A stretch of 64,000 nucleotides of DNA from Neocallimastix lanati (nom. inval.) (GCA_016946835.1 JACVTC010000001.1:1-64000); one strand, 5' to 3'. Positions 19,630 through 31,828 are shown, counted from the stretch's first letter. Notes: generated from the sequence alone by a model not told the origin. Program-made: numbers and translations.

Positions 19630-20547
19630 ATGAGAACATCCAGTACTTCCAGTACTCCAACAGAGAGTACTCCAGAAAGTAAGCTTAGCTTCAGAGAATT
19701 AAAGAAAGAATTAAAAGATTTTGAAAAGCTTACTAAACAAAACCTAGACATCAATTCCTGGGCAAACGAGTTAAAGGCATGGATAAAATACCAACATATC
19801 AATGATCCTGAAACTATTTTTACTGCTTGTATATTAACGGCTTCTGGAGAACCAAGAGAAATTATCCAAGAACTAGAAGATGGAAATGACCTTACTGAAG
19901 ATGAAGATTCTGATTTCGATAGCGATAGTGAAGGAGAAGATGATGAAGAAAGTGAATCTACTACCACCTACCCAAGCCTTGATGAAATCATAAATCATCT
20001 GAAGACTTTCTATGGACTTAAAGAAGATCAAACCAACTTGTTACGAGAATTGCGTTCCATGAAAATAAAGAAGAACGAGAAAGTTAAAGATTTTAATGTC
20101 CGTTATAGATCTTTGTACCATAAATTGGATAAAAAGAGAAGAAGAAAAATTAGTGTTTTAGATTATGCAGATTCCTTAACCAATAATCCTGACGCATGGA
20201 GAAAGGTTATGCTTAAAGACCATATTTCTATTACCAAAGCATTCGCTATAGCTGAAAAAGTTGATCGTTTATCTATTAAAAATAGTACTGAATATTATGA
20301 TAAGACTCGTTACAATCTCCTTAACTCTAAAAGTAATTTTAATAAGAACATTTCAAATGATTTTAACAAACCAAAAACCCACAAAAATGTATCTATAGAA
20401 AATCTCACTAACAAGATGAAAGAAATGAAAATTAGTACTTGCTGGTTTTGTAGCAATGAAGGACATACCAAACGAAACTGTCCTAAATTAAATTCTATAT
20501 TGGAAAATAACCGCAAGAAGTTTTATGAAAATTATTTAAACCACTAA
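19630..20547 (+). CDS. gag: Gag polyprotein, element C
   Basis: Structural protein, 305 residues, ATG at 19630. Shares with element A Gag the LSFRELKKELKD start, the EDQTNLLRELRSMKIKKNEK segment and the C-terminal CCHC knuckle (CWFCSNEGHTKRNCP, about residues 270-284). The middle has an acidic Glu/Asp/Ser stretch (about 85-110), milder than the poly-Asp of A. The reading frame runs through the slippery heptamer TTTAAAC at 20535-20541, then CAC and the stop TAA, so Pol follows by -1 frameshift. Appears intact. Confidence 0.92.
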   Translation: MRTSSTSSTPTESTPESKLSFRELKKELKDFEKLTKQNLDINSWANELKAWIKYQHINDPETIFTACILTASGEPREIIQELEDGNDLTEDEDSDFDSDSEGEDDEESESTTTYPSLDEIINHLKTFYGLKEDQTNLLRELRSMKIKKNEKVKDFNVRYRSLYHKLDKKRRRKISVLDYADSLTNNPDAWRKVMLKDHISITKAFAIAEKVDRLSIKNSTEYYDKTRYNLLNSKSNFNKNISNDFNKPKTHKNVSIENLTNKMKEMKISTCWFCSNEGHTKRNCPKLNSILENNRKKFYENYLNH

Positions 20548-20567
20548 AAGGGAGTAGAAGCACTCCC
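20535..20567 (+). promoter_or_regulatory. -1 ribosomal frameshift signal, element C
   Basis: Slippery heptamer T-TTA-AAC (20535-20541), gag stop in the 8-nt spacer, then hairpin arms GGGAGT (20550-20555) and ACTCCC (20562-20567). The -1 frame is open onward into pol. Confidence 0.88.
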
Positions 20568-21319
20568 ATCGTCAAAAAAATTGCTTCAGTCTGCCATCGT
20601 CCCAAAACAGTTGACTTAAAAGAAGATGATGATTATGAAGAAATTGCTGATTTCCAAGAAGGTACTACTACGGATTATTACGAAGATTTTGATGATGAGT
20701 CGGATGGTTCCAAAGAATTGGATTACTTAGTAAACGTTATAAAGAGAAAGGCAAATCCTAAAGATGAAGAGACTAGTGACCAAAGAGGAAAGAGGGTTCA
20801 CCGTAGTCTAAGAGATGATCCTAAGCCAATAGTTACTCCAGGTTTACGAAAACAAAAAGAAAATCAATTAAGGGGAACATCGCGACCAGTCAAAAAGCCA
20901 ACAACTCAATTACATCCTTCGATTATGGCTCAACCCAGAATAGAGAAAGAAAAGAGGATTGAGAAAGAGCTAAGAGATAAGGAAAGAGCTAGTACTAGTA
21001 CTTCTGTGGAAAATAATAAAAATAGTAATGTTAATATTATTAATGAAGAAACCTCTCAGGAAGGAAATAATTCTAAACAAACTTTAAATAAATTAATTCA
21101 AGAAAAATCATCAGAAAAGTCAACTGAAATTATGCCAACTAGAATTCCAAGAAGAATACAAATGCAAACTGATTGTGATAGTTATGACGTGATCAAAGAT
21201 TTAAACTCCAGTAATTGCAATATTACATTTGGACAATTATTGGACGTTGCTCCAAAGATACGGTCTCAAGTATCACAAGGACTTAAATTAGAAAAGAATA
21301 ATACTAAAATTTCAGGTGC
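20542..21319 (+). pseudogene. pol: Pol of element C, first part (interrupted by element D)
   Basis: Open in the -1 frame from the heptamer, with no ATG near its beginning. It is the basic, Ser/Asn-rich linker before protease and matches the same part of element A Pol (DYLVNVIKRK, LRKQKE, AQPRIEKEKRIEKELRD, NCNITFGQLLDVAPKIR). It stops at GGTGC (21315-21319), where element D inserted. The same codon continues at 53912 in the same frame after the duplicated GGTGC, so nothing was lost apart from the insertion itself. Confidence 0.92.
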
Positions 21320-21335
21320 TGTAACGAAATCCTCA
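21320..21335 (+). repeat. Element D 5' LTR, first 16 bp
   Basis: TGTAACGAAATCCTCA equals the first 16 bp of the D right LTR (53270-53285). The rest of this LTR resumes at 41363 after elements E and G. Confidence 0.92.
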
Positions 21336-23403
21336 TGATACGGGCTGGGGTTGAAACACTAAGATATTCAAAACAAAAAAATAAATATTAACACATAACT
21401 ATAAAAATAAATTTGGAAACAAGAAAAAAAATTAAATTTTAAAATATTCTTTATTTAAATTTAAAATTAAAATTATTTGTTCCAAGTATTAAAAAGAAAG
21501 AAATTTATTCTTCTTTTTATACTTTTATTTTAATACATTTTATTTATTATTAATATATTCTTTATAAAAAAAAAAAAACTATTATAACTATTTTATTTTA
21601 ATTTTTAACTATTATTTTAAATTATTTTTTAAAAAAAAAAAATAACATTTATTAAATAAAAATATAAAAAAATTAATTTGGAGCTTGTATCACGAAGGGC
21701 ATTCCAGGCGGTAGCTTCTTCATGATATTGTTATTCAGAGAGAAAATTATACAGAATTGATATTTTCTGTATTTTAGATCATTTTTATTATTGGAATTCT
21801 TCTGTATTTTAGTTCATTTTTATTTTAATAAAGATTTAATTTATTTTTAATTTTGTTTTATTTTTAGTTTATTTCAAAGGTTTTAGAAAATATTATACAG
21901 AAACTTATAATTCTGTATTTTACATCAAATATTTATTGAAATAGGTTTTTATTATTCTTAATATAAAAATAAGAATTAGTAATGATTTAAATATTATATA
22001 ATTTTTAATAAGAATATTTAGTAATAATTTTTATTATATTTAATATTAATAAAATATTTAATAATTATTTTTATTAGATTTGATATTAATAAAAGATTTT
22101 AATAAGAATATTTAATAATAATTTTTATTATATTTAATATTAATAAAAGAATTTTATAAGAATATTTAATAATAATTTTTATTATAAAAGATTTTAATAA
22201 GAATATTTAATAATAATTTTTATTATATTTGATATTAATAAAAGAAATTTATAAGAATATTTAATAATAATTTTTATCATATTTGATATTAATAAAAGAT
22301 TTTAATAAGAATATTTAATAATAATTTTTATTAGATTTGATATTAATAAAAGAATTTTATAAGAATATTTAATAATAATTTTTATTATAAAAGATTTTAA
22401 TAAGAATATTTAATAATAATTTTTATTATATTTAATATTAATAAAAGATTTTTATTAGAATATTTAATAATTTTTATTATATTTGATATTAATAAAAGAT
22501 TTTAATAAGAATATTTAATAATAATTTTTATTATATTTAATATTAATAAAAGAATTTTATAAGAATATTTAATAATAATTTTTATTATAAAAGATTTTAA
22601 TAAGAATATTTAATAATAATTTTTATTATATTTAATATTAATAATAGATTTTTATTAGAATATTTAATAATTTTTATTATATTTGATATTAATAAAAGAT
22701 TTTAATAAGAATATTTAATAATAATTTTTATTATATTTAATATTAATAAAAGAATTTTATAAGAATATTTAATAATAATTTTTATTATAAAAGATTTTAA
22801 TAAGAATATTTAATAATAATTTTTATTATATTTAATATTAATAAAAGATTTTTATTAGAATATTTAATAATTTTTATTATATTTGATATTAATAAAAGAT
22901 TTTAATAAGAATATTTAATAATAATTTTTATTATATTTAATATTAATAAAAGATTTTTATTAGAATATTTAATAATTTTTATTATATTTGATATTAATAA
23001 AAGATTTTAATAAGAATATTTAATAATAATTTTTATTATATTTAATATTAATAAAAGAATTATATAAGAATATTTAATAATAATTTTTATTATAAAAGAT
23101 TTTAATAAGAATATTTAATAATAATTTTTATTATATTTGATATTAATAAAAGATTTTTATTAGAATATTTAATAATTTTTATTATATTTAATATTAATAA
23201 AAGAAATTTATAAGAATATTTAATAATAATTTTTATTATATTTAATATTAATAAAAGAAATTTATAAGAATATTTAATAATAATTTTTATTATATTTGAT
23301 ATTAATAAAAGATTTTAATAAGAATATTTAATAATAATTTTATTTTATTATTATTAAGAGTATTTAATAGGAAATACAAGGTATTTAGTGACACCCCGTA
23401 TCA
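21336..23403 (-). repeat. Element E 3' LTR with AT-rich tandem array (2068 bp)
   Basis: Unique AT-rich ends surround an array (about 21990-23345) of roughly 50-bp units on the theme AATATTTAATAATAATTTTTATTATA followed by TTTGATATTAATAAAAG. Three unit types alternate in a higher-order pattern. Compared with the right LTR it carries about 210 bp more. Confidence 0.93.
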
Positions 23404-23415
23404 TAATCTCCCCGC

Positions 23416-26400
23416 TTAAGATGAGACTTCGTCCCCTGAAGTCTGATTATACCAAGTATAATAATGAACAAGATTTTTCTGGTGTACATTTCTGTCAGCT
23501 ATTTCACCAGTGTAAATATCACAAATACAAGCGGTATTATAATTCATTTGAACAATTCTAAAAGGACCAGTGTAAAAGGGGTCTAACTTTCTTCTTGAGA
23601 AATTTCTAACTAAAACTAAGTCCCCTGGTTCAAAAACAGTATTCATAGATTTTTGTTGTTTTCTTCTATTTTCCCATAATTTATTAGCATTATCAATATT
23701 AGCAGTGGCTTCCATAATCCATTTATGATGAGTTGTAAATTTTCTAATTAAATATTCATCAAAGGTTTCATTTATATTTCTATCATTATATGCAATTGTT
23801 AATTCGAATGGTTGTAGATCAGTTCTACCATATAAGAGTTCAAAACTAGAAAATTTTGTAACTTCACTTTTGCAAGTTCTTAAGGCCCATAAAGCAACTG
23901 GAAGAATTTCATCCCAATTCTTTTCTGTTCCTCCAAGTAGTCTAATATATTTTATAATTTCTCTATTTCTATTTTCAACTTGGCCATTACTTTCAGGATG
24001 GTAAGTACTGATGTAATGAACATAAACATTATATAAATCTAAAAATCCTTTTGTAGCATTGGAAGTAAATTGCGGACCATTATCAGTGATTAAAATTTCA
24101 GGAATGCCATGTCGAGAAAATACATTAGTAAGAAACTTAATAACGTCTTTAGATTCAATTGTAGGAAATGGTTCGGCTTCTACCCATTTTGTAAAATAAT
24201 CAACTAAAACAATTATGTATTTATTATTTGATTTAGTGATAGGTAAGGGTCCTATAATGTCTAAACCAACTCGAGTAAAGGGTAAACCTGGTTTAGTAGC
24301 AAATGATTCAGTACCTCTATTAATTGGTTGTGGTCTGTTCATTTGACAATCATGGCAAGTTTTAACAAGTAATTCTACATCTTTGGACATGTTTTCCCAA
24401 TAATATTTCCTTTTAAGTCTATCGTATGTTTTATAATAGCCTTCATGTCCAACACTATGCGCAGCTAATAATAGTTCTATTTTCTCTTCTTTGTTTTCGA
24501 CAAATTTACGAATATTTTCTCCGTCTTTAAAATATTTAATATTATCTATAATAATTATTTTCTTTTTCAAATATTCTTTAATAGCAATACTATTATTTAA
24601 TTCTTCAACTTCAGTATTATTACTGTCATCATTAGTTGTAACAAAAATTATTTCATTTTCATTAAAATTATTTTCAATGGAATCTTTATTTAAAATATAA
24701 TAATTTTCCAAATTATTATTATCTTTACTTTTATTTAAATTAATATTATTTTCATTATAGTTATCATTAATTTTAGAATTACATATATTAAGATTTTTAT
24801 TATAAGAATTTTCAGAAATATCAATTAAAGGATTTTTATCAAAATTATTTTCATAAAAATTTTTAATACAATTTTTATTAATATTGTTATAATTAAGTTT
24901 TTCAGAAAAATTTTTAATATTATTTTGATTAAGGTTACAAAATTCCTTTGAAAAATTTTTAATATCGTTACTACTATTATTACAATTATTATTAAAATTT
25001 TCTAAATAAAAATTTTTGTCATTATTATTATTATTATTATTAAATTTTTCATAATAACTATTAACACTGGAATTATTATTTAAATTTTTAAAAATATAAT
25101 TATTATTATTATTATTATTATTATTTAATTTATTTAAAGAATTAATTATATTATTATCTAAATTATTTTTATTAAAATTAACGTAATTATTTTCTTCAGA
25201 AATATTATTTAAAGGATAATCATTTTTATTTGTATTATTCATTCTATTTATATTTTCAATAGAATCGTAATTAATATTTTCATTATTATTCAAATGAATA
25301 AACAAAGTATTATTTTTAATTTCTTTATTAATATTTTTAGAGTCAGGAATTAATCGAGAAAGTGCATCAGCAATAACATTTTTCTTTCCTTGTTCATATT
25401 TAACTACAATTTTTAACATACTAAAAGTTATAACCCATCTAGCTTGACGAGCATTATTTGGTTCTTTATTATTAAATAAGCCTATTAAAGGTTTATGATC
25501 AGTATATAAAATAGTATCATATTTATTACCACTAAAATATGGTTTAAATTTTAAACAACAATAATAAGCAGCTGTGCCTTCTAAATCAGTAATACTATAA
25601 TTTATTTCAGTAGGTTTTAAAGATCTACTAATGTATTGAATTGGATGTTCGATGTTATCTTTATCTTTCTGCATTAATACACCACCTATTCCATCTAATG
25701 AAGCATCCGTTCTAATTAAAAATTGTTTATCATAATCTGGATATTTAAGAATAGGAGCTTCAATAAGTTTTTCCTTAAGAATTTTAAATCTTTCTTCAGT
25801 TATATCATCCCAGATATATTTTATATTTTTCTTTAATAGTTTAAATAATGGTTGAGCAATTATAGCAAAATCTTTAATAAATTTTCTATAATATCCAATT
25901 GCACCTAAGAAAGATCTTAATTGAGTAATATTTTTAGGTGATTCCCATTTGGATATTACATCTACCTTTTTGGGTACTGGCTTTATACCTTCTGTGGATA
26001 AAATATGGCCTAATACTTCAACTTCTTGTTTAATAAAATGGCATTTTGATAAATTAGCCTTTAGACCATTTTCTTTAATAATATCAAAAACTTTTTGTAG
26101 ATCCAATATGTGTTGTTCTAAGGTATCAGAAAATATTACTAAATCATCCATATAAATGAACATACATTTACCAATTAAAGGCAAGAATATTCTGTTCATT
26201 TCACGTTGGAAAGTTGCAGGAGCATTACAAAGTCCGAATGGCATAACTTTGTAATTATAATTTCCAAACATTGTTGTAAAGCAAGTTTTATCTCTGTCTT
26301 CTTTTTCCATAGGAATCTGATGGAAACCAGAAAATAAGTCAAGCGTGGTTAAGTACTTAACTTTATTGCCTATAGAAAATAATATTTCTTCTATATAAGG

Positions 26401-28998
26401 TAAAGGATATGCGTCTTTAATAGTAATATCATTTAATTTTCTATAATCCACTACCATTCTCCATTTACCATTCTTTTTAGGAACGAGAATAACTGGGAAC
26501 GACCATGATGATTTTGAAGGTTCTATCAATCCATTTCTTAATAATTTACTTATTTCTTCTCTTAGTATACTCATTTGCTTCTTATTTGCTACTCGATACA
26601 TTCTTTGTTTAATTGGCATTCGACCACTTATGATTTTTATTTTATGACTTAGTAATTTCGATTTACCTAAATCATCTGTATCAAGTGCTAATACATTTAT
26701 ATTATTTAATAATAAAAACTTTAGTTTATTTCTAATTTTTGTTGGTGCTTTCGCCGCAATTTCATGAATAGTTATTTCCTTTACACTTTTAAAATTCTTA
26801 ACAGTATTTTCAATAGAAATATCAATATTTTTGATTACACTGTTTTCATAATTCTTTTTATCATTAATTTCATTTATTTTTGTTAATAAAGAATAATTAT
26901 TTTGTAAAGAATTTTTATTATCTTTTTTGTTACCACTTATAACGAAATCATTAATATCTTTAACATGATGATTAATTTCGAAAGAATTTTTATTATTAAC
27001 ATCTTCATTAAAAATTGTGGAAAAATTTTTATCACTAATAGTATTATCAACATCTTTAGAAACTATATTATCATTATTATCATTACAAAAATTTTCAGAA
27101 GGTTTATCAGTATTAATATTATTTTTATTAAGGTTTTCAGAAAGATTATTAATATTATTTTTATTAAGGTTTTCAGAAAGATTATTAATATTATTTTTAT
27201 TAAAAATTTCAGAAAAATTATTAATATTATTTTTATTTCCAAAAATATTATAAGGATTATTAGTATTATTAATGCTATTTAAGTTTTCATAAATATTATT
27301 AATATTATCTAAATCTTTAGAAATATTATCAGTATTATTAACATCATATAAATTTTTAGAGAAATTATTAATATTATTTTTATTATTAAAATTTTCAGAA
27401 GAACAATTTTTATTATTAATACTAATCGAATTATTGATATTATTTTTATTAATAGGTTTTTCAAAAATATTATTAATTCTATTATTAAAAATTTTATTAG
27501 AAAAATTTTTACTATTAAAATTTTTATTAGATAGATTTTTACTAGAAAAATTTTTATTAGAAAAATTTTCGATATTATTATTATTATCGATATTAATTTC
27601 ATTTGGATTATCATGATTATTTATAGTATTAAAATTTTTGTTAGTATTATTATTATTAATATCTTTATTAGAAGAACAATTATTATTATAAATTTTAGAA
27701 ATTTTATCATTATTAATTTTACATCCAAATACATTCTTTAAATAATTATCATTATTATTTATATTGCAAAAATTATTTCCATCTTTATCATTATGATTTC
27801 CAAAGGAATTATCAATATCATTATTATCATTATTTTCTTCATATAAAATTTGAATATATTTATCTTCGGTGGTTAATAAATAATCAACTAGCACATCTTT
27901 ATTCAATTCTTCTTCGAATTCATCTTTAATATCATCTTCTTCATCTTCTATTTCGGTCACACTTTCAAAACTTCCTATCTTTCGTATCTCATCTGTTTTT
28001 TGATACAAGGTGTGATCAGAGAAGTCCATAATAATCTTCATTCTAGCTAGCGCATCCACACCAATTAATACTTGGAAAATATCATCTTTTTCAACCAATC
28101 TAAAGATTTCCTTAGAAGTAATATTTCCAATTGTTATTTCTATTTCATATAATTTTGAGATGAGCGTGGTATTAGTACAAGCTTGATATAAAGTTTCTTT
28201 AATAGCAGAAATTGGTTTAAATGGAATTTTATTATTTATCATGAAGGTTTTGGTGATCATATTAATAGAAGAACAGGAATCTAAATATACTGTAGTTTCT
28301 ACGTTTTCTACCTTACATTTTGTTTTTACAATCTTATCTTTCTTAATTGTTGATAAGATTGTTTCTTCATCTTCTATAATTGTTGTAAACTTTAAGGCTT
28401 TTGATAATTCAGTTCTCAATTTAGGATTGATATTGAGCAACTGTCCGATGGTAATATTAGCGAACTTATTTCCAATATCGTCCACTATATTATAATTATC
28501 TTGATTTCCTGTTATTTTTAATTTTTTTGTAATATTTTCCTTATTGGATTTTTCTACCTTTTTTTCACTTGGAAGTTGTATTTCTTTAGCTAATTCTTTT
28601 ATTTCTTTTGCTCTTTCTTTCTTGTTTCTTCTTTTTGCTTCTTCAATTGAGGGTTCATTTATAAAAGATGGATCAAGATGATTTAACGCTTCTGTTTCTT
28701 TTTGATTTTCATTTCCTTTATTATTACTATTAGTTTCACTTTCTGGTTCCATTTCCATTTGTTCCTGATTATTTGATGGAACTTTAATTGGTTGAGGATT
28801 TTCTTTTAAACTTTTCTTAGTTGCTTTCTTATATGGTTTATTTTCATTAGTTTTTCTACTTCTTCTTTCAGCTACAATGGCTATTTCTTTATTATCTTCT
28901 ATATTCGAAGATTCTTTAGTTCCAGTAAGTGAATTAGTTAAAAGAGTTGTATTGGTTTGATTTATGGGAGTATTCCTTCTCCCATTTAGAAGTTTAAA
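23416..28998 (-). CDS. pol: Pol polyprotein, element E (with two Asn-rich inserts)
   Basis: Entered by -1 frameshift at 28992-28998. The first ATG is at 28758, but the frame is open up to the heptamer and that part matches the start of Pol in A and G. From the ATG it is 1780 residues, against about 1200-1290 in relatives. Protease active site is D-S-C at about 160; RT has YMDD at about 869; RNase H ends with ADALSR. Integrase has HHCC from about 1436 and DDE with ITDNG and HPESNGQVENRNRE. The extra length is two Asn-rich tracts: about 306-633 between protease and RT (repeats such as NINNLSENLNKN) and about 1146-1383 between RNase H and integrase. No stop or frameshift is visible. Confidence 0.92.
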   Translation of the reverse strand, partial: FKLLNGRRNTPINQTNTTLLTNSLTGTKESSNIEDNKEIAIVAERRSRKTNENKPYKKATKKSLKENPQPIKVPSNNQEQMEMEPESETNSNNKGNENQKETEALNHLDPSFINEPSIEEAKRRNKKERAKEIKELAKEIQLPSEKKVEKSNKENITKKLKITGNQDNYNIVDDIGNKFANITIGQLLNINPKLRTELSKALKFTTIIEDEETILSTIKKDKIVKTKCKVENVETTVYLDSCSSINMITKTFMINNKIPFKPISAIKETLYQACTNTTLISKLYEIEITIGNITSKEIFRLVEKDDIFQVLIGVDALARMKIIMDFSDHTLYQKTDEIRKIGSFESVTEIEDEEDDIKDEFEEELNKDVLVDYLLTTEDKYIQILYEENNDNNDIDNSFGNHNDKDGNNFCNINNNDNYLKNVFGCKINNDKISKIYNNNCSSNKDINNNNTNKNFNTINNHDNPNEINIDNNNNIENFSNKNFSSKNLSNKNFNSKNFSNKIFNNRINNIFEKPINKNNINNSISINNKNCSSENFNNKNNINNFSKNLYDVNNTDNISKDLDNINNIYENLNSINNTNNPYNIFGNKNNINNFSEIFNKNNINNLSENLNKNNINNLSENLNKNNINTDKPSENFCNDNNDNIVSKDVDNTISDKNFSTIFNEDVNNKNSFEINHHVKDINDFVISGNKKDNKNSLQNNYSLLTKINEINDKKNYENSVIKNIDISIENTVKNFKSVKEITIHEIAAKAPTKIRNKLKFLLLNNINVLALDTDDLGKSKLLSHKIKIISGRMPIKQRMYRVANKKQMSILREEISKLLRNGLIEPSKSSWSFPVILVPKKNGKWRMVVDYRKLNDITIKDAYPLPYIEEILFSIGNKVKYLTTLDLFSGFHQIPMEKEDRDKTCFTTMFGNYNYKVMPFGLCNAPATFQREMNRIFLPLIGKCMFIYMDDLVIFSDTLEQHILDLQKVFDIIKENGLKANLSKCHFIKQEVEVLGHILSTEGIKPVPKKVDVISKWESPKNITQLRSFLGAIGYYRKFIKDFAIIAQPLFKLLKKNIKYIWDDITEERFKILKEKLIEAPILKYPDYDKQFLIRTDASLDGIGGVLMQKDKDNIEHPIQYISRSLKPTEINYSITDLEGTAAYYCCLKFKPYFSGNKYDTILYTDHKPLIGLFNNKEPNNARQARWVITFSMLKIVVKYEQGKKNVIADALSRLIPDSKNINKEIKNNTLFIHLNNNENINYDSIENINRMNNTNKNDYPLNNISEENNYVNFNKNNLDNNIINSLNKLNNNNNNNNNYIFKNLNNNSSVNSYYEKFNNNNNNNDKNFYLENFNNNCNNSSNDIKNFSKEFCNLNQNNIKNFSEKLNYNNINKNCIKNFYENNFDKNPLIDISENSYNKNLNICNSKINDNYNENNINLNKSKDNNNLENYYILNKDSIENNFNENEIIFVTTNDDSNNTEVEELNNSIAIKEYLKKKIIIIDNIKYFKDGENIRKFVENKEEKIELLLAAHSVGHEGYYKTYDRLKRKYYWENMSKDVELLVKTCHDCQMNRPQPINRGTESFATKPGLPFTRVGLDIIGPLPITKSNNKYIIVLVDYFTKWVEAEPFPTIESKDVIKFLTNVFSRHGIPEILITDNGPQFTSNATKGFLDLYNVYVHYISTYHPESNGQVENRNREIIKYIRLLGGTEKNWDEILPVALWALRTCKSEVTKFSSFELLYGRTDLQPFELTIAYNDRNINETFDEYLIRKFTTHHKWIMEATANIDNANKLWENRRKQQKSMNTVFEPGDLVLVRNFSRRKLDPFYTGPFRIVQMNYNTACICDIYTGEIADRNVHQKNLVHYYTWYNQTSGDEVSS
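28964..28998 (-). promoter_or_regulatory. -1 ribosomal frameshift signal, element E
   Basis: Sense strand: heptamer T-TTA-AAC (28998 to 28992), then TTC and the stop TAA as a 6-nt spacer. A hairpin follows with arms ATGGGAG (28985-28979) and CTCCCAT (28970-28964) and an 8-nt loop. Seven base pairs, the longest of the four signals here. Confidence 0.9.
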
Positions 28999-30314
28999 GG
29001 TTGATTATTGTTATTAAAGAAATTTTGGTTATTATTAATAGGATCTATGTTATTATGATTAGGATTTGAACTGTTATAACTAGTATTATTATAATTAGTA
29101 TTAACATTAAAGTTTCCATTTGAGTTATAATTATTTACATTATTAGTATTAATATTAGAGTTTCTATTTAAATTACTAATATTATAATTACCATCATAGT
29201 TATTATTATTGTTTAGGTTATGATTTCTGTTTGTATTGCTGTTATTTGTAATGTAGAGATTATTGTTATTAAGTCTTCCAGTAGCTTCCATATCAGCTAG
29301 TTCTTGATAAGTATAAGGACAATCTTGCATCCTATGACCAGGTTGATGACATTTAAAACAATTTAGATTAATATTATTAGACATAAAATTTTGATTTCTT
29401 AAATTATTTTTAATTCCGGGTACTTTATTATTGCTAAAATTATTATTCATGTTGTTAAAATTTGGATTATTGTTATTATAATTATTACCACTATTATAAC
29501 CATTTCGGAAATGATTTATATTTCTGTTATTAATAGAGTTATTATAATTATTATTATAAGAATTTCGATAATTATTATTATAATTATTTGAATGATTATA
29601 ACCATTATTTTTATTGTAATTATTATAATTATTATAGTTATAATTATTATAATTAGAGCGATAATTATTGTATTCATAATTATTAGGATTGTCATAATTT
29701 CTATTATTATAATTATTACTATAATTATTTGGAAAAATAGAATTTAGACCTCCATAAGTATTGGTAAACATAACGACATTTCTATTTCTATTGGGCATTT
29801 CAGAAGCAGTCTCTGCAAGTTCAGCTATTTTAAATGCTTCTTCTAAATTAGCTGGTTGAGAAGTTATTACTTCCTTTCTAGCATATGGACGACTTAATAA
29901 TGAATCCGTGTAATCATTAATAGTAATAAATGCTTGACTTTCTGGAGTAAGTGATCCGTATAATTTACCGTATCTCCAGTTAAAGTCTTTAATTGATTCA
30001 CCCTTTTGTATTTTGAGTGATTTTAGGTTAAAGCATTTTTCTTGAGGAGTAATATCTAAAAATTTTTCAATGGCAGTTTTAATATCCGTAATACTTGGAT
30101 ATATGATCATTTCAGCCTCTTCATCTTCTTCTTTAAGATCTTCAATTACTCCTTTTAATCGTCCAGGAACACATTCTTTTGCCCAAGCAAACATTTTTCT
30201 AGGGTCATCAATATCTGAGAGTTCCATTACCCTATTGAACTCTTCAGCCCATGATTCTATGTCCCTATCGAAACTACCAAGTCGTGGCAATAATTTAGCT
30301 ATTTCGCTAATCTT

Positions 30315-30317
<3 letters not shown>
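28986..30317 (-). CDS. gag: Gag polyprotein, element E (Asn-rich)
   Basis: Structural protein, about 443 residues from the ATG at 30317; the frame runs further upstream only through a long poly-Lys (A run) and is unlikely to be used. The capsid-like N-terminal part (about 1-180) has the group pattern W...F, PSITDIKTAIEKF, FNWRYGKLY. The centre (about 200-310) is dominated by Asn/Tyr repeats. A CCHC knuckle (CFKCHQPGHRMQDCP) lies at about 322-336. The tail is again Asn-rich. The last codons include the slippery heptamer, so Gag-Pol arises by -1 frameshift. Confidence 0.9.
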
Positions 30318-30370
<53 letters not shown>

Positions 30371-30417
30371 AAGAACACAAAAGAACACAAAATTGCTTAA
30401 ATAGAAACGAATATAAA

Positions 30418-30458
<41 letters not shown>

Positions 30459-30804
30459 TGGATATATATATATTTTATTTTTATTTATTTTATTTAAAAT
30501 ATAGTTTTATAATGAAATTTATTTTCTAATATTTATATATATATATAGATTTTAACAAAAAAAAAATGATAAAGAAAATCTTTTTTTTTTTTTTTTTTTT
30601 TTAAAAAAAAGGAAAGATAAATATTATGGAGAAAATATATTTATATATTTTCTTTTATTAATAAAGAACAATAAAGAACACAAAATTTCTTTTATAGAAA
30701 CGAAGATTTAGATTTTTTTTTTTTTTTTTTTTTTTTTATTATTTAATATTATTTAAAAATTGTGTTTTACAGGAAATTTATTTATAATTTATAAGTATAT
30801 ATAT

Positions 30805-30836
<32 letters not shown>

Positions 30837-30975
30837 AGATTTTAACAAAAAAAATAAATGATAAGTAAATCCTGTTAAAAGGAAAATAATTATTATAGAA
30901 GATATTTTTTTTATATGGATTTTTAAAAAAAATGATGAAGTAAATCTTATTAAAAAGGAAGACAAATATTAATGA

Positions 30976-31022
<47 letters not shown>

Positions 31023-31797
31023 CAAATTCCAAATGAAGAATAGTTTTTAGCGATAGAAAAGGCTTGTTAGTAGAATTATTATTATATAAATTAGTATATT
31101 TTTTTTGTATATATTTTAATAAGGGACAATCAAATATATGTTATAACTTTATTATTATTTTCGATTCCCGCAAGCATTTACTCTGCGTCTTTCGACCTCC
31201 ACTATTTAACCGTCAGTTCCAAGTAACCTTTAACTGTTCCTGCCTATTGAAACAAGGGCTTTATGGATTTTTCAATTAAAGGTCTGATATTGAAACCTTA
31301 TTAAATAGCGCTCTACTCCCCCGCTTATACAAGTAAACGCTCTTATCTACTCTCTAATAAAAAGTTATTTTAATAATTTATTATACCTGAATTTAATCAA
31401 GCCACTAATAAATTACCATATATTGTATATTCCCGGAAGACGATGCTGATTTTAGAAATAATTAATAATAATAATTTTTATTTAATTAATAATACGGAAT
31501 TACTTAATTCACCTATCCCAATCGATGAGCCTTTAGCTATAGAGTTTTTCATCTAACAGCCGCTCTCCCTGATGGTAGGTACTGAATGAATTTAGTATTC
31601 TAATATTAAGAAAATAAAAATTTAAAATTAATAATTATAAAACTTATTTATTATTGTTGAATAAAACTAATTATTCCAAGTTTTTCAATATCTTGAAAAA
31701 TCCTCTTGATAGACTTTCCAGATAGAACAAACTCTCTTGATGGAAGTAATTATTTTAATAATAAATAAGAATTGAGCGGAAGTGCTCTTCTAAAATG

Positions 31798-31828
<31 letters not shown>

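Noticed and set aside
21990-23345. Regularly repeated units as a CRISPR array
   Set aside because: Units are contiguous and AT-rich with no unique spacers, lie within an LTR, and the genome is eukaryotic.
26965-27616. Several Ile/Leu-rich plus-strand ORFs that look like membrane proteins
   Set aside because: They are antisense to the Asn-rich insert of element E Pol; AAT repeats read as Ile/Leu codons on the other strand.
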